Part shown: positions 1 to 9,938 of the stretch, one piece after another
How positions within the stretch are numbered: position 1 is the first letter of the stretch
Layout of the letters: each line of letters begins with the position of its first letter
Assembly: GCF_020616515.1 (NCBI RefSeq)
Contig: NZ_CP085135.1
Location: 4,774,001 to 4,838,000 of the forward strand
DNA length: 64,000 bases
Direction: 5' to 3'
From: Mesorhizobium sp. PAMC28654
GTDB lineage: Bacteria > Pseudomonadota > Alphaproteobacteria > Rhizobiales > Rhizobiaceae
Program-made: the position numbers and the translations under genes
Notes under the pieces: generated by a model
Databases searched by the model: none
Seen by the model: the letters and a program-made list of their open reading frames with translations, nothing else
What the model was told of the DNA's origin: nothing

Positions 1-1
1 G

Positions 2-290
<289 letters not shown>

Positions 291-291
<1 letters not shown>

Positions 292-1106
292 TAGGCAGGG
301 TCGCTCATACCACTCGTTTCTGGTAGCCGTTGCCTCTCTTGCATCTCATGACGCCACAGGAAGGCAACGGCGCCCAGCATCATCAAGGCCAGCCCGAACC
401 ACGTGGCGGCATAGATCAGGTGGCTGTTGTGGAACGAGACGACCGTCAGGCCGCCGACCGGCCATCCGCCGGGATTGGAAGTGGCGTCGGCATCGATGAA
501 GTAGGGGGCGGCCTCCACGATGCCTTGCTGGGTGGCGATCGCCTGGACATCGCGCGAATACCAGCGGTTACCAGCCGGATCGTTGTTGCGCAGGAAGCCG
601 CCCTTCGGTTCGCTCATGCGCAGCAAGCCGTGAATTTCAGTGTGTTCGCCTGAGGGCTTGCCGGCCAGACGAGCCTGCGGGTCACGCTTGTCCGGCGGCA
701 CGAAGCCACGGTTCACCAGCACAGTAAAACCGTCGTCCGTGCGGAACGGCGCCATCACCCAGAAGCCACCGCCGAGATCACTCACCGCCTGAACCAGGGT
801 CTCGCGATCGTCGAGAAAACGGCCCGCGACGACAAGCCGGCGATACTCGTCATCGGCCGCGTTGACCGTCGCCCAGGCCGCCGGCCCTGGTGCTGCCACT
901 GGCGCCGCCCGCAGGCGATGCTCGACGCGGTCGATCAGGTCGAGTTTCCAGACCCGGCGCTCCAGCTGCCAGATTCCAAGCGCTGAAAACCCGGCCACGC
1001 CCATGGCGCCGCAAAGGGTGAGCACCAGCAGCGTCCATTTCGAACGCCAGGCTTGAGGGCTGTCGCCTCTGTCGGAACGCGGTCGCGTTTGCGCCTTTTC
1101 GTCCAA
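291..1106 (-). CDS. SURF1 family cytochrome oxidase assembly protein
   Basis: A 271-residue inner-membrane protein of the SURF1/Shy1 family, which helps haem insertion and assembly of haem-copper oxidases. It has the family topology: an N-terminal membrane segment at about residues 24-45 followed by GIWQLERRVWK, a large periplasmic domain containing VLVNRGFVP and NNDPAGNRWYSRD, and a second membrane segment near the C terminus (TWFGLALMMLGAVAFLW). It is the last gene of the cyo operon, 17 nt after cyoD, so it most likely matures this quinol oxidase. The start is a TTG codon, so the exact N terminus is uncertain. Confidence 0.9.
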
Positions 1107-1123
1107 AGGAGGGGGTACGCCTC

Positions 1124-1504
1124 TCAGGGTATCTGGCTCATGTCGTGGCCGGGCATCATGTTGGCGTTGAGGTGGTACATGACCCAGAGCGAACCGGTCA
1201 GCGCGATCACCACCAGGATGAGGGTGAAGATCAGCGCCATCATGGTCCAGCCGCTTTCCGACCTAGTGTTCATATGCAGGAAGAACACCATGTGGACGAC
1301 GATCTGCACGACCGCGAAGGCCATGATGGCGATCGCCGATGCCATCTGGTTGCCCAGCGCGTTGGTCATGACCAGCCAGAAGGGAATGGCGGTCAGCACC
1401 ACCGACAGGCCGAAGCCCGTCAGATAGCCGCGCAGCGAGCCGTGATCGACGCCGTGATGCGCGTGGCCGTTTTCGGTGGTGTCGGCGTGATGTCCGGCGC
1501 TCAT
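1124..1504 (-). CDS. cyoD: Cytochrome bo3 ubiquinol oxidase subunit IV
   Basis: A 126-residue protein with three membrane helices (about residues 28-50, 56-78 and 88-111), matching CyoD in length and topology. The N terminus is His-rich (GHHADTTENGHAHH) and faces the cytoplasm in the family. CyoD has no redox centre; it stabilises subunit I and CuB binding. The ATG overlaps the end of cyoC by 4 nt, so translation is probably coupled. A longer upstream extension of the frame is only shadow sequence inside cyoC. Confidence 0.93.
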   Translation of the reverse strand: MSAGHHADTTENGHAHHGVDHGSLRGYLTGFGLSVVLTAIPFWLVMTNALGNQMASAIAIMAFAVVQIVVHMVFFLHMNTRSESGWTMMALIFTLILVVIALTGSLWVMYHLNANMMPGHDMSQIP

Positions 1505-2136
1505 CGCAACATTCCCATCAGATAGACGAAAGTGAAGACGCCGATCCAGATGACGTCGAGGAAGTGCCAGAACATGCTCAGGCACATCAGGCGCCGCTGG
1601 TTCGCGGCGATCAGCCCATGCCGGGAGACCTGGACCATCAGCACCACCAGCCAGACAAGGCCGAAGGTGACGTGCAGGCCGTGCGTTCCCACCAGCGCGA
1701 AGAAGGACGACAGGAATCCACTGCGCTGCGGCGTCGCGCCTTCGTGGATGAAATGCGCGAATTCGTAGAGCTCGATGCCGAGGAAGGCGAGGCCGAACAG
1801 GCCGGTGACCACCAGCCATATCTGCATAGAACCCACGCGCCCTTTCGCCATCTCCAGCATGGCGAAGCCATAGGTGATGGAGGACAGGAGCAGCATGGTC
1901 GTGTTGAGCGCGACCAGCGGAAGATCGAACAGATCCTTCGGCGCCGGCCCGGCGGCGTAATTGCCGCCGAGAACGCCATAGACCGCGAACAGCATCGCGA
2001 AGATGAGGCAGTCGCTCATCAGATAGATCCAGAAGCCGAGCATGGTGCTGCTGCCGCTCTCGGCATGCCCGTGGTCGTCCTCCAGATGGAAGATCGTGTC
2101 GTCGATCGCAGTGTCAGCGTGTGCCATTGTGCTCAT
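1501..2136 (-). CDS. cyoC: Cytochrome bo3 ubiquinol oxidase subunit III
   Basis: A 211-residue membrane protein with five predicted helices, typical of CyoC/COX3-like subunits. Diagnostic stretches include [19 protein letters not shown], the glutamates in [14 protein letters not shown], and the C-terminal [15 protein letters not shown]. The start chosen is the ATG at 2136, which overlaps the cyoB stop (ATGA); upstream in-frame codons lie inside cyoB and are not used. It is part of the cyoABCD-SURF1 operon. Confidence 0.95.
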   Translation of the reverse strand: MSTMAHADTAIDDTIFHLEDDHGHAESGSSTMLGFWIYLMSDCLIFAMLFAVYGVLGGNYAAGPAPKDLFDLPLVALNTTMLLLSSITYGFAMLEMAKGRVGSMQIWLVVTGLFGLAFLGIELYEFAHFIHEGATPQRSGFLSSFFALVGTHGLHVTFGLVWLVVLMVQVSRHGLIAANQRRLMCLSMFWHFLDVIWIGVFTFVYLMGMLR

Positions 2137-4145
2137 CCCGCCTGGCTGGTGACCGCGAGTAGGCGTGTCCGCTCGTCCTCGACGTGCGTGACGTCGCTGG
2201 ACGGAATGTGGAAGTCCCGGTCGTAATTGAAGGTATGCGCGATGGCGGTGCCGATCAGGGCGACGAAGCTGACGATCGCCAGCCACCAGATGTACCAGAT
2301 GAGCGCCACGGCGAGCACCACGCTCAACCCCGCCAGGATGACGCCGGCTCCGGTGTTGCGGGGCATGTGGATGTCGCGGAAACCCGTCAACGGACGCTGG
2401 TAGCCGCGCCTCTTCATGTCCGCCCACGCGTCGAGATCATGGACGACCGGCGTGAAGGCGAAGTTGTAGGCTGGCGGCGGCGACGAGGTCGCCCATTCGA
2501 GCGTGCGCCCGTCCCACGGATCGCCGGTGTCGTCACGAAGCTGCTCGCGCCGCATCACGCTGACGAAGATCTGGATGAGGAACGACAGGATGCCGAGCAG
2601 GATCAGGAAGGCGCCGAAGGCGGCGATGATGAACCAGATCTGCAGCGAGGGATCCTCGAAGGTGCGCAGCCTTCGTGTCACGCCCATCAGGCCGAGGATA
2701 TAGAGCGGCATGAAGGCGAACCAGAAGCCGACGACCCAGAACCAGAAGGACATCTTGCCCCAGAACGGATCGAGCCGGAAGCCGAAGGCCTTGGGGAACC
2801 AGTAGCTGATGCCGGCGAACAGGCCGAACAGCACGCCGCCGATGATGACGTTGTGGAAATGCGCGACCAGGAACAGGCTGTTGTGAAGCACGAAGTCGGC
2901 CGGCGGAACCGCAAGCATCACGCCGGTCATGCCGCCGACCACGAAGGTCAGCATGAAGGCCACTGTCCACATCATCGGCAGTTCGAAGCGGATACGGCCC
3001 CGGTACATGGTGAACAGCCAGTTGAATATCTTGGCGCCCGTCGGGATCGAGATGATCATCGTGGTGATGCCGAAGAACGAGTTGACGCTCGCTCCCGATC
3101 CCATGGTGAAGAAGTGATGCAGCCAGACGAGATAGGACAGGATGGTGATGACGACGGTCGCGTAGACCATCGAGGTGTAGCCGAATAGCCGCTTGCCGCA
3201 GAAGGCAGAGGTCACCTCGGAGAATATGCCGAATGCCGGCAGGATCAGGATGTAGACCTCCGGGTGGCCCCAGATCCAGATCAGGTTCACGTACATCATC
3301 GGGTTGCCGCCGAAATCGTTCGTGAAGAAGTTCGTGCCGACATAGCGGTCGAGGGACAGCAGCGCCAACACCGCCGTCAGCACCGGGAAGGCGGCGACGA
3401 TGAGCACGTTGGTGCAGAGTGCGGTCCAGGTGAAGATCGGCATTCTCATCAGGGACATGCCTGGGGCACGCATCTTGACGATGGTGCAGACGAGGTTGAC
3501 GCCTGAAAGCAGCGTGCCGACGCCCGCCACCTGCAGCGCCCAGATGTAATAATCGACGCCGACATCGGGACTGTAGCCGATGCCTGACAGCGGCGGATAG
3601 GCGAGCCAGCCGGTGCGCGCGAACTCGCCGACGAACAGCGACATCATGACGATCACCGCGCCGCCGGCCGTCATCCAGAAGCTGAAATTGTTGAGGAACG
3701 GGAACGACACGTCGCGCGCGCCGATTTGCAGCGGGACGACGAAATTCATCAGGCCCGTCACCAGCGGCATCGCCACGAAGAAGATCATGATCACGCCATG
3801 CGCGGTGAAGATCTGGTCGTAGTGATGCGAATTGAGATAGCCTTCCGAGCCATTGAAGGCCATTGCCTGCTGGAGGCGCATCATGATCGCGTCGCTGAAG
3901 CCGCGCAGCAGCATGATGATGCCGAGCACCATGTACATGACGCCGATGCGCTTGTGGTCGACGCTGGTGAACCACTCGCGCCATAGATAGCCCCAGAGCT
4001 TGAAATAGGTCAGCACGCCGAGAAGGGCGATGCCGCCCAGTGCGACGACAGCGAAAGTCGCGACGACGATGGGCTCATGAAGCGGCAGCGACTCGAGCGT
4101 CAGCCGGCCGAAGATCGCCTTGAGAAGTGCGGGATTGTCGAACAT
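2133..4145 (-). CDS. cyoB: Cytochrome bo3 ubiquinol oxidase subunit I
   Basis: The catalytic haem-copper subunit, 670 residues, the usual CyoB length. It oxidises ubiquinol, reduces O2 to water at a haem-CuB centre and pumps protons. The CuB and haem ligand motifs are all present: [12 protein letters not shown] (CuB His cross-linked to Tyr), WLHHFFTMG (two CuB His) and [12 protein letters not shown] (haem ligands). N-terminal DHKRIGVMY and about 14-15 hydrophobic segments fit the family. The ATG lies 15 nt after cyoA. It sits under the same promoter as cyoA. Confidence 0.97.
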   Translation of the reverse strand: MFDNPALLKAIFGRLTLESLPLHEPIVVATFAVVALGGIALLGVLTYFKLWGYLWREWFTSVDHKRIGVMYMVLGIIMLLRGFSDAIMMRLQQAMAFNGSEGYLNSHHYDQIFTAHGVIMIFFVAMPLVTGLMNFVVPLQIGARDVSFPFLNNFSFWMTAGGAVIVMMSLFVGEFARTGWLAYPPLSGIGYSPDVGVDYYIWALQVAGVGTLLSGVNLVCTIVKMRAPGMSLMRMPIFTWTALCTNVLIVAAFPVLTAVLALLSLDRYVGTNFFTNDFGGNPMMYVNLIWIWGHPEVYILILPAFGIFSEVTSAFCGKRLFGYTSMVYATVVITILSYLVWLHHFFTMGSGASVNSFFGITTMIISIPTGAKIFNWLFTMYRGRIRFELPMMWTVAFMLTFVVGGMTGVMLAVPPADFVLHNSLFLVAHFHNVIIGGVLFGLFAGISYWFPKAFGFRLDPFWGKMSFWFWVVGFWFAFMPLYILGLMGVTRRLRTFEDPSLQIWFIIAAFGAFLILLGILSFLIQIFVSVMRREQLRDDTGDPWDGRTLEWATSSPPPAYNFAFTPVVHDLDAWADMKRRGYQRPLTGFRDIHMPRNTGAGVILAGLSVVLAVALIWYIWWLAIVSFVALIGTAIAHTFNYDRDFHIPSSDVTHVEDERTRLLAVTSQAG

Positions 4146-4160
4146 GTCTTGCGTGGCGCC

Positions 4161-5330
4161 TCAGGAGTTGAAGGGCGACCGAACCGTGCCGGTTGCTTGG
4201 GGTGACGGCAGTCGGATCGACAGGGGCATTGGCCGTTGCAGGCCCGCGCCGAGGATCGGCGTGGAGGTCATCGGCGAAGAGGGTTGCGCCGCGTTCGAAG
4301 CCGCCAGTGCTTCCTCGGTCGTGCATATGCTGGCGACATAAGATGGTGCGGGGCCCAGCGCCGAGCCTCGCCGTGCGAACTTGTCGTATAGAAGCGGAAT
4401 GGTGTTGTGGATGCCGGCGAGGCCGAGGCCGCCCTTGGCGTCGATTTGCGTCATCTCGCTCATGCACATCTTGCCGGCCTCGACGCACATGTTGAGGATC
4501 GCCTTGTAGAGATCGGGATCCACGCCCGCATAGCGTTGAACAGGCTGGTTCTCGCTGGGCTGTTCGAGCTGCAGATAGGTGGGTCGATCGAGCTTGCCAC
4601 CGCCGTTCTTGGCCTTGGCGACCCATGCCTGGAAGTCGGCGTCGCTCAGTCCGTGGAAGCCGAAGTGCATTCCCGAGAAGCCGGCGCCGCTATAGTTGGC
4701 GGAGAACCCTTCATAGTCGCCGGCCTTGTTTATAACCGCGTGCAGCTTGGTTTCCATGCCGGGCATCGCATAGATCTGGCCGGCCAGCGCGGGAATGTAG
4801 AAGGAGTTCATCACCGAGGCGGAGGTGATGCGGAAACTGATCGGCCGATCGACCGGTGCCGCCATCTCATTGACCAGGGCGACGCCGTATTCCGGATAGA
4901 TGAACAGCCATTTCCAGTCGAGGGCAACGACCTCGACCTCAAGCGGACGCACGTCCGGCGCAAGCGGCTTGCCGGCGGCGACACGGCCGATCGGACGATA
5001 CGGGTCTAGCAGATGCGTGCCCGTCCAGGTCACGGCGCCCAGGCAGATGATGATCAGGAGAGGTACGGCCCAGATGACGAGCTCAAGGTGGGTCGAGTGG
5101 TCCCAATCCGGTTCGTAGCGCGCCTCTCGGTTGGACTGGCGGTATCGCCAGGCAAAGAATATGGTGAGAGCCATCACCGGTATGATGACGATCAGCATCA
5201 ATGCCGTGGACACCACCAACAGGTCGCGCTGCTGCGCGGCCACGTCGCCGGAGGGGTTCATGACAACCATGCTGCAGGAGCCGAGCGATGCCAGCAAGGG
5301 CAGCAGGAAGAGGGTACGGAGACGGCTCAA
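4161..5330 (-). CDS. cyoA: Cytochrome bo3 ubiquinol oxidase subunit II
   Basis: A 389-residue subunit with a lipoprotein signal (LLASLGSC, lipidated Cys about residue 19), two membrane helices and a periplasmic cupredoxin domain. The motifs DWKWLFIYPEYG and FSANYSGAGFSGMHF are characteristic. As in quinol oxidases, the CuA cysteine cluster of cytochrome-c oxidases is not seen, so the electron donor should be ubiquinol. A C-terminal COX_ARM-like extension carries a CVEAGKMCMSEM segment. The start is TTG at 5330. It is the first gene of the operon; the 181-bp upstream gap holds a perfect palindrome. Confidence 0.95.
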   Translation of the reverse strand: MSRLRTLFLLPLLASLGSCSMVVMNPSGDVAAQQRDLLVVSTALMLIVIIPVMALTIFFAWRYRQSNREARYEPDWDHSTHLELVIWAVPLLIIICLGAVTWTGTHLLDPYRPIGRVAAGKPLAPDVRPLEVEVVALDWKWLFIYPEYGVALVNEMAAPVDRPISFRITSASVMNSFYIPALAGQIYAMPGMETKLHAVINKAGDYEGFSANYSGAGFSGMHFGFHGLSDADFQAWVAKAKNGGGKLDRPTYLQLEQPSENQPVQRYAGVDPDLYKAILNMCVEAGKMCMSEMTQIDAKGGLGLAGIHNTIPLLYDKFARRGSALGPAPSYVASICTTEEALAASNAAQPSSPMTSTPILGAGLQRPMPLSIRLPSPQATGTVRSPFNS

Positions 5331-5382
5331 TTTATGACCTGTCGGTTGTTCCCCCGAGTGCTAGCTGCACTGCAGCAATGAA

Positions 5383-5407
5383 GGCATTGGACAATTTGTC
5401 CAATGCC
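5383..5407. promoter_or_regulatory. Perfect 25-bp palindrome, candidate operator
   Basis: Arms of 12 bp at 5383-5394 (GGCATTGGACAA) and 5396-5407 are exact inverted copies around one central T. It lies between divergently transcribed cyoA and the MFS/RegBA-like operon. Two smaller inverted repeats follow at 5461-5478 (ATCGCAT and ATGCGAT) and 5479-5494 (GGGAG and CTCCC), just before the MFS start. The placement suggests a shared operator. The regulator is unknown; the RegA-like protein encoded downstream is an obvious candidate, but the site is not a clear match to a RegA consensus I can recall. Confidence 0.55.
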
Positions 5408-5511
5408 GCAATGACGCGGCAACCGCCATCAAAGCACCTGGCCGGCGCATATGGCAAGCGATCGCATGCGAATGCGATGGGAGTCATGTCTCCCGGGCAA
5501 CGGAGAATGCT

Positions 5512-6825
5512 GTGAGCCCCACTTCGAACATCGAAGCCGACGCAAGACGGATCAATGCGCGTCATCATGACGTGAAGCCTGGCGAAATCGCCGTCGGCGT
5601 CATCATCGGGCGCACGTCGGAATTCTTCGATTTCTTCGTCTACGCGATCGCCTCCGTCATCGTTTTTCCCAAGCTGGTATTCCCCTATGCCGATCCACTG
5701 ACCGGAACGCTCTACTCCTTTGGCATTTTCGCGCTCGCCTTCATCGCGCGGCCGATCGGCACGACGATCTTCATCTCGGTCGACCGCGCCTTTGGGCGCA
5801 GCGCCAGGCTCACCATCGCCCTGTTCCTGCTGGGGACCTCCACCGTGGCGATCGCCTTCGTGCCTGGTTACGAGAGTATCGGCTCGGCGTCCGCCTGGCT
5901 TCTGGCTATGTTTCGTATCGGCCAGGGACTGGCGCTGGGCGGAACGTGGGACGGCCTTGCCTCGTTGCTGGCGCTGAATGCGCCGGAAAACCGTCGTGGC
6001 TGGTATGCAATGATCCCGCAGCTTGGGGCGCCGCTCGGTCTCATCGTCGCCAGCTCGCTGTTTGCATACTTTGTCGGCACCTTGTCGGCGGAAGACTTCT
6101 TCAGCTGGGGTTGGCGCTACCCGTTCTTTGTCGCCTTCGCCATCAATGTCGTGGCGCTGTTCGCGCGTCTGCGTATCGTCATGGCGCCGGAATACACGAA
6201 GCTGTTTGAAGGTCAGGAACTGGAGCCGACCTCGGTCAGCGAGACATTGCGCGCGGAAGGGCGCACTGTCGTGCTTGGCGCCTTCGCGCCGCTGGCAAGC
6301 TTCGCCCTGTTCCACATGGTCACGGTGTTTCCGCTGTCCTGGATCTTCCTGTTCACGCGCGAAGCGCCGGCGCGGTTCCTGGTGATCGAGACGATCGGAG
6401 CCTTCTTCTGTCTTGCGGCAATCGCCGTCTCGGGTTTTGTCGCCGACCGCGTCGGGCGCTGGCCGCTGCTGGGTGGCTCGGCCGTGGCCATCGCCGTGTT
6501 CAGCGGCTTCGCGCCGCAACTGCTCGACGGCGGTTTCGTCGGAGAGTCCATCTTCATGGTGCTGGGCTTCGTTCTGCTCGGCCTGTCCTTTGGGCAGTCT
6601 TCCGGTGCGCTCGCCTCGAACTTTTCCAAGACCTACCGCTACACCGGCGCCGCGCTGACCTCGGATCTCGCCTGGCTGTTCGGCGCCGGCTTCGCGCCTA
6701 TCGTGGCTCTGTTCCTGTCCGCCCATTTCGGTTTGATCTCGTCGGGCGCCTATCTGCTGTCGGGAGCGGCCTGCACCTTGCTGGCACTGAGGCTCAGCCA
6801 GCGCCTGGATCGTACAACCGCCTGA
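5512..6825 (+). CDS. MFS transporter
   Basis: A 437-residue major facilitator with about 12 hydrophobic segments. The loop after helix 2 (FARPIGTTIFISVDRAFGRSAR region) and the matching one in the second half (GFVADRVGRWPLLGGSA) are the MFS signature loops; FFDFFVYAIASVIVFPKLVF resembles the metabolite:H+ symporter branch (ProP/ShiA-like). The start is GTG at 5512, with GGAG about 8 nt upstream. It is the first gene of an operon with a RegB/RegA-like pair, 5 nt before the kinase. The substrate cannot be told from sequence. Confidence 0.9.
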   Translation: MSPTSNIEADARRINARHHDVKPGEIAVGVIIGRTSEFFDFFVYAIASVIVFPKLVFPYADPLTGTLYSFGIFALAFIARPIGTTIFISVDRAFGRSARLTIALFLLGTSTVAIAFVPGYESIGSASAWLLAMFRIGQGLALGGTWDGLASLLALNAPENRRGWYAMIPQLGAPLGLIVASSLFAYFVGTLSAEDFFSWGWRYPFFVAFAINVVALFARLRIVMAPEYTKLFEGQELEPTSVSETLRAEGRTVVLGAFAPLASFALFHMVTVFPLSWIFLFTREAPARFLVIETIGAFFCLAAIAVSGFVADRVGRWPLLGGSAVAIAVFSGFAPQLLDGGFVGESIFMVLGFVLLGLSFGQSSGALASNFSKTYRYTGAALTSDLAWLFGAGFAPIVALFLSAHFGLISSGAYLLSGAACTLLALRLSQRLDRTTA

Positions 6826-6830
6826 GTGAC

Positions 6831-8144
6831 ATGCTCAGCCATGGCCCAGGACCTGCCGGCCGCATGACCCTGCACGACAAGACCAACAAGCAGAATTTCC
6901 TGCTTCTGATCCAGTTGCGCTGGATCGCGGTCGGTGGTCAGGTCGTGACGATCCTGTTCGTCCGCTACGCGCTCGGCATCGGCCTGCCGCTGGTCCCGAT
7001 GGCGGTGGTGATCCTGCTGCTGATCGCGCTCAACATCGCCAGCCTGCGCCGGCATGCCAGCCAGGACGCGATCACCAATACCGAGATATTCCTCGGACTC
7101 CTGCTCGATGTCGCCGCCTTGACGGTCCAGCTCTATCTGAGCGGCGGCGCGTCCAATCCTTTCATTTCGCTCTACCTGCTCCAGGTCATCCTGGGCGCGG
7201 TGCTGCTGGAGACGTGGTCGGTCTGGGCGCTGGTTCTCATCGCCAGCGCGTGCTTCATCGCATTGACCACGTTCTACCGTGAGATCAACCTGCCGCATAC
7301 GCATGACGCCGGGTTGTTCAGCCTGCACATCCAGGGCATGTTCATCTGCTTCGTGCTCGCGGCGACGCTTCTGGTGCTGTTCATCACCAGGGTCCAGCAC
7401 AACATTCGCACCCGTGACGCGCATCTGGCCGATCTGCGCCAGCAATCGGCGGAAGAGGATCATATCGTCAGGATGGGCCTGCTCGCCTCGGGCGCCGCGC
7501 ATGAACTTGGCACACCGCTCGCCACGCTTTCCGTGATCCTCAACGACTGGCAGCGCATGCCGACGCTCAAGGCCGACCCGGAAATGGCGCAGGAAATCCG
7601 GGTGATGCAGGGCCAGCTGGACCGCTGCAAGAAGATCGTCTCGGGAATCCTGATGTCATCGGGCGAATTGCGCGGCGAGGGAACCGTTCGCACCTCCGTT
7701 GACGCCTTCCTGGCGGAACTGGTGGCTGAATGGAAGGTGACACGGCTGCCGCAAGGTTTCGAATACACCAAGCGTTTCGGAACCAACCAGGAGATCGTGT
7801 CGGATCCCGCGCTCAAGCAAGTGATGTTCAATGTGCTGGACAATGCGCTCGAAGCGTCGCCTCTATGGGTTGGGCTGATCGTCAGCCGCCGTGCCGACGA
7901 TCTCATCGTCGAAGTCGTCGACGCGGGGCCGGGATTTGAAGAAGCCATGCTTGCTGAATTCGGCAAGCCTTACAGTTCGACCAAGAACCGGCCCGGCAGC
8001 GGGCTTGGCCTGTTCCTGGTCGTCAACGTCATCCGCAAGCTGGGGGGTACCGTCACCGTAAGGAACAGATCCGAGGGGGGAGCTTCGGTCACGTTGCATC
8101 TGCCGCTGGCTGCTCTGTCCCCAGGAGGGCACAATGCCGACTAA
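6831..8144 (+). CDS. RegB/PrrB/ActS-like redox-sensing histidine kinase
   Basis: A 437-residue membrane kinase. Six hydrophobic segments fill residues 22-190. GGASNPF at about 105-111 matches the ubiquinone-interaction motif of RegB. The H-box is GAAHELGTPLATL with phospho-acceptor His about 224, and LDRCKKIV carries Cys about 266 at the place of the redox-active RegB cysteine. The catalytic domain follows (NVLDNALEAS, DAGPGF, GSGLGLFLV). Family knowledge says such kinases sense quinone pool and disulphide state. The gene ends overlapping the response regulator by 11 nt. An alternative ATG at 6864 would remove 11 residues. Its position beside cyo suggests control of respiration, which is inference. 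Confidence 0.92.
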   Translation: MLSHGPGPAGRMTLHDKTNKQNFLLLIQLRWIAVGGQVVTILFVRYALGIGLPLVPMAVVILLLIALNIASLRRHASQDAITNTEIFLGLLLDVAALTVQLYLSGGASNPFISLYLLQVILGAVLLETWSVWALVLIASACFIALTTFYREINLPHTHDAGLFSLHIQGMFICFVLAATLLVLFITRVQHNIRTRDAHLADLRQQSAEEDHIVRMGLLASGAAHELGTPLATLSVILNDWQRMPTLKADPEMAQEIRVMQGQLDRCKKIVSGILMSSGELRGEGTVRTSVDAFLAELVAEWKVTRLPQGFEYTKRFGTNQEIVSDPALKQVMFNVLDNALEASPLWVGLIVSRRADDLIVEVVDAGPGFEEAMLAEFGKPYSSTKNRPGSGLGLFLVVNVIRKLGGTVTVRNRSEGGASVTLHLPLAALSPGGHNAD

Positions 8145-8667
8145 ACGCTCGTTGCTGATCGTCGAGGACGATATCGCCTTCGCAAACGCGCTGCGCCGGT
8201 CTTTCGAACGGCGCGACTACGAAATACATAGCTGCCAAAGCGTCGACGGCGTGCTGGCGCTGATCGGCACGGTCGCATTCCGATATGCGGTCGTGGATCT
8301 CAAGCTTGCCGGCGGTTCGGGCCTCGAATGCGTCAAGGCGCTGCATGAACACGATCCTGAAATGCGGATCGTCGTGCTGACCGGCTTTGCCAGCATCGCC
8401 ACGGCTGTCGAGGCGATAAAACTCGGCGCCTGCCAGTATCTTGCCAAGCCGGCCAACACCGACGACATCGAGGCAGCTTTCGGCCAGGTCGAGGGCGATG
8501 CGTCGGTGCCACTCACCGAAAGGCCGACGTCGATCAAGAACCTCGAATGGGAGCGTATTCACGAAACGCTGGTCGATACCGACTTCAACATCTCGGAGAC
8601 GGCGCGGCGGCTGGGCATGCATCGGCGCACGCTGGCGCGGAAGCTCGAAAAGAGGCGCGTGAAGTAA
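8134..8667 (+). CDS. RegA/PrrA/ActR-like response regulator
   Basis: A 177-residue regulator: receiver domain (acidic pocket EDD at 11-13, phospho-acceptor Asp about 55 in VVDLKLAGG, conserved Lys in LAKPAN) followed by a short linker and a Fis-type helix-turn-helix, NISETARRLGMHRRTLARKL. This HTH is nearly the invariant RegA/ActR/PrrA DNA-binding helix. It overlaps the kinase gene by 11 nt, which supports a cognate pair. RegA-type proteins control oxidases, photosynthesis or nitrogen-fixation genes according to redox state; the divergent cyo operon is the likeliest local target. The RegA proline-rich hinge is short or missing. Confidence 0.93.
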   Translation: MPTKRSLLIVEDDIAFANALRRSFERRDYEIHSCQSVDGVLALIGTVAFRYAVVDLKLAGGSGLECVKALHEHDPEMRIVVLTGFASIATAVEAIKLGACQYLAKPANTDDIEAAFGQVEGDASVPLTERPTSIKNLEWERIHETLVDTDFNISETARRLGMHRRTLARKLEKRRVK

Positions 8668-8695
8668 GCGCGATCCGACGCTCGGCTTGCCATCG

Positions 8696-9220
8696 TCAGT
8701 CCATCGATGCCTGCGGCCCCGTCACGGTTCGCGGGCAGTCGAAGGAATCCCAATGGATGTCCTTCAAGACCCAGGAGGGTCGACTGCCGCATGCGTTTAC
8801 CGGAGGAGAACAGGCCGGGCAGACGAAGGCGCCAAAGCTGTTGACCTCGATGGCTCCCTTCAGATCGACCGGGTTCACAATCGCAGCGAACGCGCCGGAC
8901 CGATATTGAAACGCCACGATTTTCCCCGCGCCGCCGGGCCCGGTCCAACCATAGCGTGCGCGCGGTTCCTCGTAGCCATTGTCCTCCACCGACTCGAGAT
9001 GCCCGGCGGAGCCTATGGATTTCTGAAGGTCGGCGAATGTCACGAGGCCTCGCAGATGTCTCGCCCAGGTCGCCGTTATCGCGAACGCGGTCACGCCCTG
9101 TCCCGATGCCGCCGGCCAGGATTGCGCGAAGGACGAGACCGCTAGCACCACCAATATCGACACCAATGTGAAAAGAGACGCCGTCCTTGCACTACGGCCC
9201 GGACGCTCTGCTTGCGACAC
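8696..9220 (-). CDS. Hypothetical secreted protein
   Basis: I do not recognise this 174-residue protein. From the GTG at 9220, the N terminus has basic residues, a hydrophobic core (SLFTLVSILVVLAVSSF) and a plausible signal-peptidase site near AQS-WPAASG. The mature part is about 130 residues, with a Cys pair in FVCPACSPPVNACG and a C-terminal Cys. GGATAAAGG lies upstream of that GTG. The frame also extends to a GTG at 9313, overlapping the next small gene, but that would put 30 residues before the signal sequence, so I prefer 9220. It is convergent with the response regulator. Confidence 0.6.
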   Translation of the reverse strand: MSQAERPGRSARTASLFTLVSILVVLAVSSFAQSWPAASGQGVTAFAITATWARHLRGLVTFADLQKSIGSAGHLESVEDNGYEEPRARYGWTGPGGAGKIVAFQYRSGAFAAIVNPVDLKGAIEVNSFGAFVCPACSPPVNACGSRPSWVLKDIHWDSFDCPRTVTGPQASMD

Positions 9221-9309
9221 CAGAACTGCCTTTATCCAATTGGAACACTGTCCGCGCGAAGAACCCGGCAAAGCGCCGGCTCTGACGGTCGTCCGGGAGA
9301 CAGCGCTGA

Positions 9310-9540
9310 TCACTGAACAGGCCTGTGGATGCGTCGTCCCATGACCATCCCGGCGTTATTCTTTGGAACGCCGCAGCCCTTCACAGCCATATGCGACCGG
9401 GCCTTGCGACATTTCAACTGCTTGGAAACACTGGAACCCAAGGTGTTGGATTTGCTGGCATTATAGTTGATCGACGCGTTGGCGGGAGCGCCAAGGCCAA
9501 GGCCGATGGCAAGTGCGAAAACGCCTCCGAGGATACGCAT
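9310..9540 (-). CDS. Small secreted hypothetical protein
   Basis: A 76-residue protein with a clean Sec signal peptide (MRILGGVFALAIGLGLGAPANA, cleavage about residue 22) and a short basic mature part containing two Cys (LKCRKAR, KGCGVPKNN). Many such small periplasmic proteins occur in rhizobia and I assign no function. It lies upstream of the secreted protein gene on the same strand and may share a transcript. Confidence 0.6.
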   Translation of the reverse strand: MRILGGVFALAIGLGLGAPANASINYNASKSNTLGSSVSKQLKCRKARSHMAVKGCGVPKNNAGMVMGRRIHRPVQ

Positions 9541-9938
9541 CTGTCAATCTCCGACACCGAACCGAGATCGAATGATAGCAGCGACCGCCAATGAAGGGTG
9601 GTCCCGCGCGGCTCAGGTGTCAAATCAAGATACCGTAACGGAAGCCGAGGCTATTTATCGGGCCTGCCATCCCCTCGCACGAGGCAAAATGCCCCACCAT
9701 TGCCGACGGCGAGGGCAGGCATGGCTTAACTGCGCTCGAAGGCAGAGCGGACCCAAGAGACGCCGCCACCGCCAGCCAGCCGCCGCCAAACGCCGCTTCT
9801 GGCGGTTTGTTCCTGCGGAGAAGCCTCACTTGTCGAGTCAAACGGTTAGATTCTGTTCCGGGAACAAAGGCGCGGTCAGCACTTTGTATGCACGGCGACT
9901 AACGTAAGCGCCAGATGACCGAATAAGGGAGATAAACC
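9541..9938. other. Intergenic region, 398 bp
   Basis: No credible gene on either strand. It holds the promoter regions of the leftward 76-residue protein and the rightward DUF1236-type gene. GGAAC at 9861-9865 followed about 17 nt later by a TTTGT stretch faintly resembles an EcfG-type general stress promoter for the gene at 9939. The -10 half is poor, so this is only a suggestion. Confidence 0.35.

Noticed and set aside
5332..6726. 464-residue ORF antisense to the MFS gene
   Set aside because: Charged low-complexity product typical of the antisense frame of G+C-rich genes; the MFS frame has family motifs.
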